A stretch of DNA of 64,000 nucleotides from Arthrobacter_D sp015752045 (GTDB lineage Bacteria; Actinomycetota; Actinomycetes; Actinomycetales; Micrococcaceae), in NCBI RefSeq assembly GCF_015752045.1, contig NZ_JADOUS010000006.1, forward strand, positions 1 through 64,000. Reading direction: 5' to 3'. Below the pieces are notes generated by a model. It was not told the DNA's origin. It saw nothing but the letters and a program-made list of their open reading frames with translations, and searched no databases. Shown here in pieces: positions 62,110 to 64,000 of this stretch. The translations under genes and the position numbers were made by a program. How positions within the stretch are numbered: position 1 is the stretch's first letter; each line of letters begins with the position of its first letter.

Positions 62110-62820
62110 ATGGTGACCCGATCACGACCCGAGAAAGTCAGCACCGCATTCGTCCGGCTCGCCGATACCCTGGTCGCCGATTACGACGTCCTGGATCTGC
62201 TGCATACCCTCGCGGAGGAGTGCGTGGATCTTCTGCAGGTCGATCAGGTGGGCATCCTCCTGGCGAGCCCGCTGGGGGATTTGCAGGTGGTGGCGTCGAC
62301 GAGTGAACAGTCGGAGCTCGTCGAGATCCTCCATTTGCAGGCGGGGGAGGGCCCGTGCATCGAGTGTTATCACTCCGGGGCGGTCGTGTCGATCGCCGAT
62401 ATCGCTGCGCTCGGTAAGTGGCCGGCGTTCCGGGAGGCTGCGCTCCGGCAGGGGTTCGCGTCGGTGCATGTGGTTCCGTTGCGGATCCATGACCGGGTCA
62501 TCGGTGCGATGGGTCTGTTCTGTTCGGAGATCGGGGATCTGGCGCGGGAGGATGCCATGATCGCCCAGGCCCTGGCGTCCGTGGCCACGATCAGCCTCTT
62601 GCAGGAGCGGACGATCCGGGAGAGCCAGATCGTCAATGATCAGCTGCAGAGGGCGTTGAACAGCAGGATCATGATCGAGCAGGCCAAGGGCGTCATCGCC
62701 CAGATCTCCACCGTCACCATGGACGAGGCGTTCAATCGCCTGCGCAATCATGCCCGCTCCACTCACCAGACGCTGAACGACACCAGCCAGAAAGTCATCG
62801 ACCGGACACTGCTCCTCTGA
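62110..62820 (+). CDS. GAF-ANTAR antiterminator protein B
   Basis: A 236-residue protein: an N-terminal helix (FVRLADTLVADYDVLDLLHTLAEE), GAF domain (VDQVGILLASPLGDLQVVAST, AGEGPCIECYHSG, VHVVPLRIHDRVIGAMGLF), then ANTAR (RIMIEQAKGVIAQISTVTMDEAFNRLRNHA). GGAGGG before the ATG at 62110 makes the start secure. 64 bp after protein A, likely the same transcript. The last 26 bases overlap the convergent ABC gene. Confidence 0.9.
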   Translation: MVTRSRPEKVSTAFVRLADTLVADYDVLDLLHTLAEECVDLLQVDQVGILLASPLGDLQVVASTSEQSELVEILHLQAGEGPCIECYHSGAVVSIADIAALGKWPAFREAALRQGFASVHVVPLRIHDRVIGAMGLFCSEIGDLAREDAMIAQALASVATISLLQERTIRESQIVNDQLQRALNSRIMIEQAKGVIAQISTVTMDEAFNRLRNHARSTHQTLNDTSQKVIDRTLLL

Positions 62821-63565
62821 ACCACCCCCTCGGCCCGACCGCTCCCCGGGACCGGTCGGGGGAAGACGGGCCCTCCGCGGTCAGGGACGGGTCCACGAGG
62901 CGCCCGTCGACGAGGTGGACCGATCCGTGCATGCTGGGCAGGTGCACGAGGTCGTGGGTGACGAGCAGCGTGGACGTGTTCAGTGTGTCGGTGAGACGCA
63001 GGATGAGCTCGATGATGTGGGCGCCGCGTTCCTGGTCGAGGGCGCTGGTGGGTTCATCGACCAGGAGCACGCTGGGATCGTTCATGAGTGCCCGCGCGAT
63101 ATTGACGCGCTGGCGCTGCCCGCCGGAGAGCTGATGAGGGCGCTTGCCAGCATGGTCGGCGAGGCCTACTGCATCCAGGAGTTCAGCGGCACGACCCGCG
63201 GCCTGTGCACGGTTGGTCCTGCTGTGTCTGCCTCCGAGTTCGTTCATGACGACGAGCTGTTCCTGCGCGGTGAGGGACGGAACGAGGTTGGATTGCTGGA
63301 ACACGATGCCGATGCTGGTGCGCCGTAGCTCGGTTGCCTCGTCCCGGGTCAGTCGTGTGGCGTCGATGCCGTTGATGAGGACCTGCCCCGAGGTCGGCCG
63401 CATGAGGGTTGCCGCGACCGCGAGGAGGCTGGACTTCCCGGATCCGCTGGGGCCCGTGATGCCGGTGACCGTGCCGGGATGGCAGGTGAGGGACACGTCG
63501 TCGACGGCGGTGACGGTGCTGTCTCCGTCGGGAAAGGTCAGGGTGATGTTGTCCAGGCGGATCAT
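62795..63565 (-). CDS. MacB/LolD-type ABC transporter ATPase
   Basis: A 256-residue ATPase with Walker A GPSGSGKSS, Q-loop VFQQSNLVPSLTAQEQ, signature LSGGQRQRV, Walker B VLLVDEPTSALD and H-loop LVTHDLVHL. It is the ATPase of a MacB/FtsE-like exporter, working with the FtsX-type permease upstream (ATGA overlap). The last about 25 residues (DRSRGAVGPRGWFRG, part) look poorly conserved. Confidence 0.92.
   Translation of the reverse strand: MIRLDNITLTFPDGDSTVTAVDDVSLTCHPGTVTGITGPSGSGKSSLLAVAATLMRPTSGQVLINGIDATRLTRDEATELRRTSIGIVFQQSNLVPSLTAQEQLVVMNELGGRHSRTNRAQAAGRAAELLDAVGLADHAGKRPHQLSGGQRQRVNIARALMNDPSVLLVDEPTSALDQERGAHIIELILRLTDTLNTSTLLVTHDLVHLPSMHGSVHLVDGRLVDPSLTAEGPSSPDRSRGAVGPRGWFRGAVSGR
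62834..62860 (+). terminator. Hairpin after the GAF-ANTAR pair
   Basis: CCCGACCG and CGGTCGGG form an 8-bp stem around an 11-base loop, 14 bp after the stop at 62820. It lies within the coding tail of the convergent ABC gene. Confidence 0.4.
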
Positions 63566-64000
63566 CGGTTACTTCCCAGGGCGGTGAGCGGGTCGGCGGA
63601 GGTGACGGAGCGCAGGGCGAATGCTGCCCCGGCCAGGCCGAGCACGACCATGATGATGCCCGGAAGGGCCGTTGTGAGTGGGCTGAGGAGGAAGGGAAGT
63701 GCTGAACCTGCGAGAGCGCCCAGCAGCGCGACTACTCCCAGTCCGATGCCGATACCCAGGAACAGCACGATGAGAGCCTGGCCGAGGGCGTCCGTGATGA
63801 GGGATCGGGTACTGGCTCCGAGGGCCTTGAGGACCGCGACGTCGGCCTTCCTCTGCATGGTCCAGACGGTGAAGAACGCCCCGATGACCAATCCGGAAAT
63901 GCCGAACAGCATGCCGATCATCAGCAGGAGGGATCCGATCTCGGACCGGAATGCGCCCAGTGCGGTGAGGGAGCCGAGAGTGGTCTTCGAGATCGTGGCC
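63562..64000 (-). CDS. FtsX/MacB-type ABC permease (5' part beyond the window)
   Basis: The last 145 residues of an FtsX-domain permease. From the edge it reads ATISKTTLGSLTALG and three hydrophobic segments follow (SEIGSLLLMIGMLFGISGLVIGAFFTVW, part), with the conserved turn MQRKADVAVLKALGAS. Its TGA overlaps the ATPase start by four bases. The N-terminus is outside the window. Confidence 0.88.
   Translation of the reverse strand, partial: ATISKTTLGSLTALGAFRSEIGSLLLMIGMLFGISGLVIGAFFTVWTMQRKADVAVLKALGASTRSLITDALGQALIVLFLGIGIGLGVVALLGALAGSALPFLLSPLTTALPGIIMVVLGLAGAAFALRSVTSADPLTALGSNR

Overview
The window is GC-rich DNA from an actinobacterium, most probably an Arthrobacter-like member of the Micrococcaceae. 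The evidence is gene content: a cysteine-free S18 in an rpsF-ssb-rpsR-rplI block ahead of dnaB, Lsr2, ANTAR regulators, paired SpoIIAA-like (STAS/SEC14-type) proteins and an actinobacterial Holin-X protein. GTG starts are common, genes are tightly packed, and no tRNA, rRNA, CRISPR array or prophage was seen. The only mobile element is the last few dozen bases of an ISL3-like insertion sequence at the left edge.

Layout. 0.6-5.5 kb: SpoIIAA-like protein, methyltransferase, membrane GGDEF-EAL protein, an orphan OmpR-type response regulator and a convergent HPt protein. 5.7-7.9 kb: luciferase-like flavin oxidoreductase and secreted SGNH esterase. 8.1-14.6 kb: tandem glycine riboswitch followed by gcvP-gcvT-sdaA and a MetF-like reductase, a glycine/serine/one-carbon operon without gcvH. 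14.7-21.3 kb: MarR regulator, hydrolase, a second OmpR twin, membrane-anchored hydrolase with a divergent GlxA/AraC-type regulator, and an ABC-F ATPase. 21.4-29.8 kb: anchored protein, MFS carrier, two ABC-2 exporters and a NarL-type two-component pair. 29.9-35.2 kb: M18 aminopeptidase, rpsF-ssb-rpsR-rplI and dnaB. 35.1-40.9 kb: second MarR regulator, PRC-barrel/DUF2382 protein, an operon of envelope-stress-like proteins, and a coupled haem-oxygenase-fold oxidase/CDGSH pair. 41-46 kb: GNAT protein, ammonium transporter, MoaD-like protein with a BNR propeller protein, second SpoIIAA-like protein, Lsr2 and a DUF6325-like protein. 46.5-50.8 kb: large LuxR/ATPase regulator, small SHOCT membrane protein and AI-2E-family transporter. 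51-57.9 kb: reductase, DUF4031-HD fusion, DUF1801 protein, PrmC-like methyltransferase, HtrA-like lipoprotein protease and MATE exporter. 57.9-64 kb: DUF2254 protein, lipoprotein, MarR, short LuxR-HTH protein, two GAF-ANTAR regulators, and a MacB-like ABC exporter running off the right edge.

The most interesting structure is between genes. (1) Two arrays of DnaA-box-like 9-mers spaced about 10-12 bp apart, one upstream of dnaB and one at 21.3 kb. (2) A palindromic 11-mer, AAGYA(T/G)(A/G)CTTA, recurring only in the intergenic regions of the stress cluster (36.8-39.6 kb) and at 59.4 kb, with a near match upstream of the local MarR gene; it suggests a small MarR-type regulon. (3) TCACCC/GGGTGA dyads on both sides of the large LuxR/ATPase gene. 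These are pattern observations; the regulator assignments are inference.
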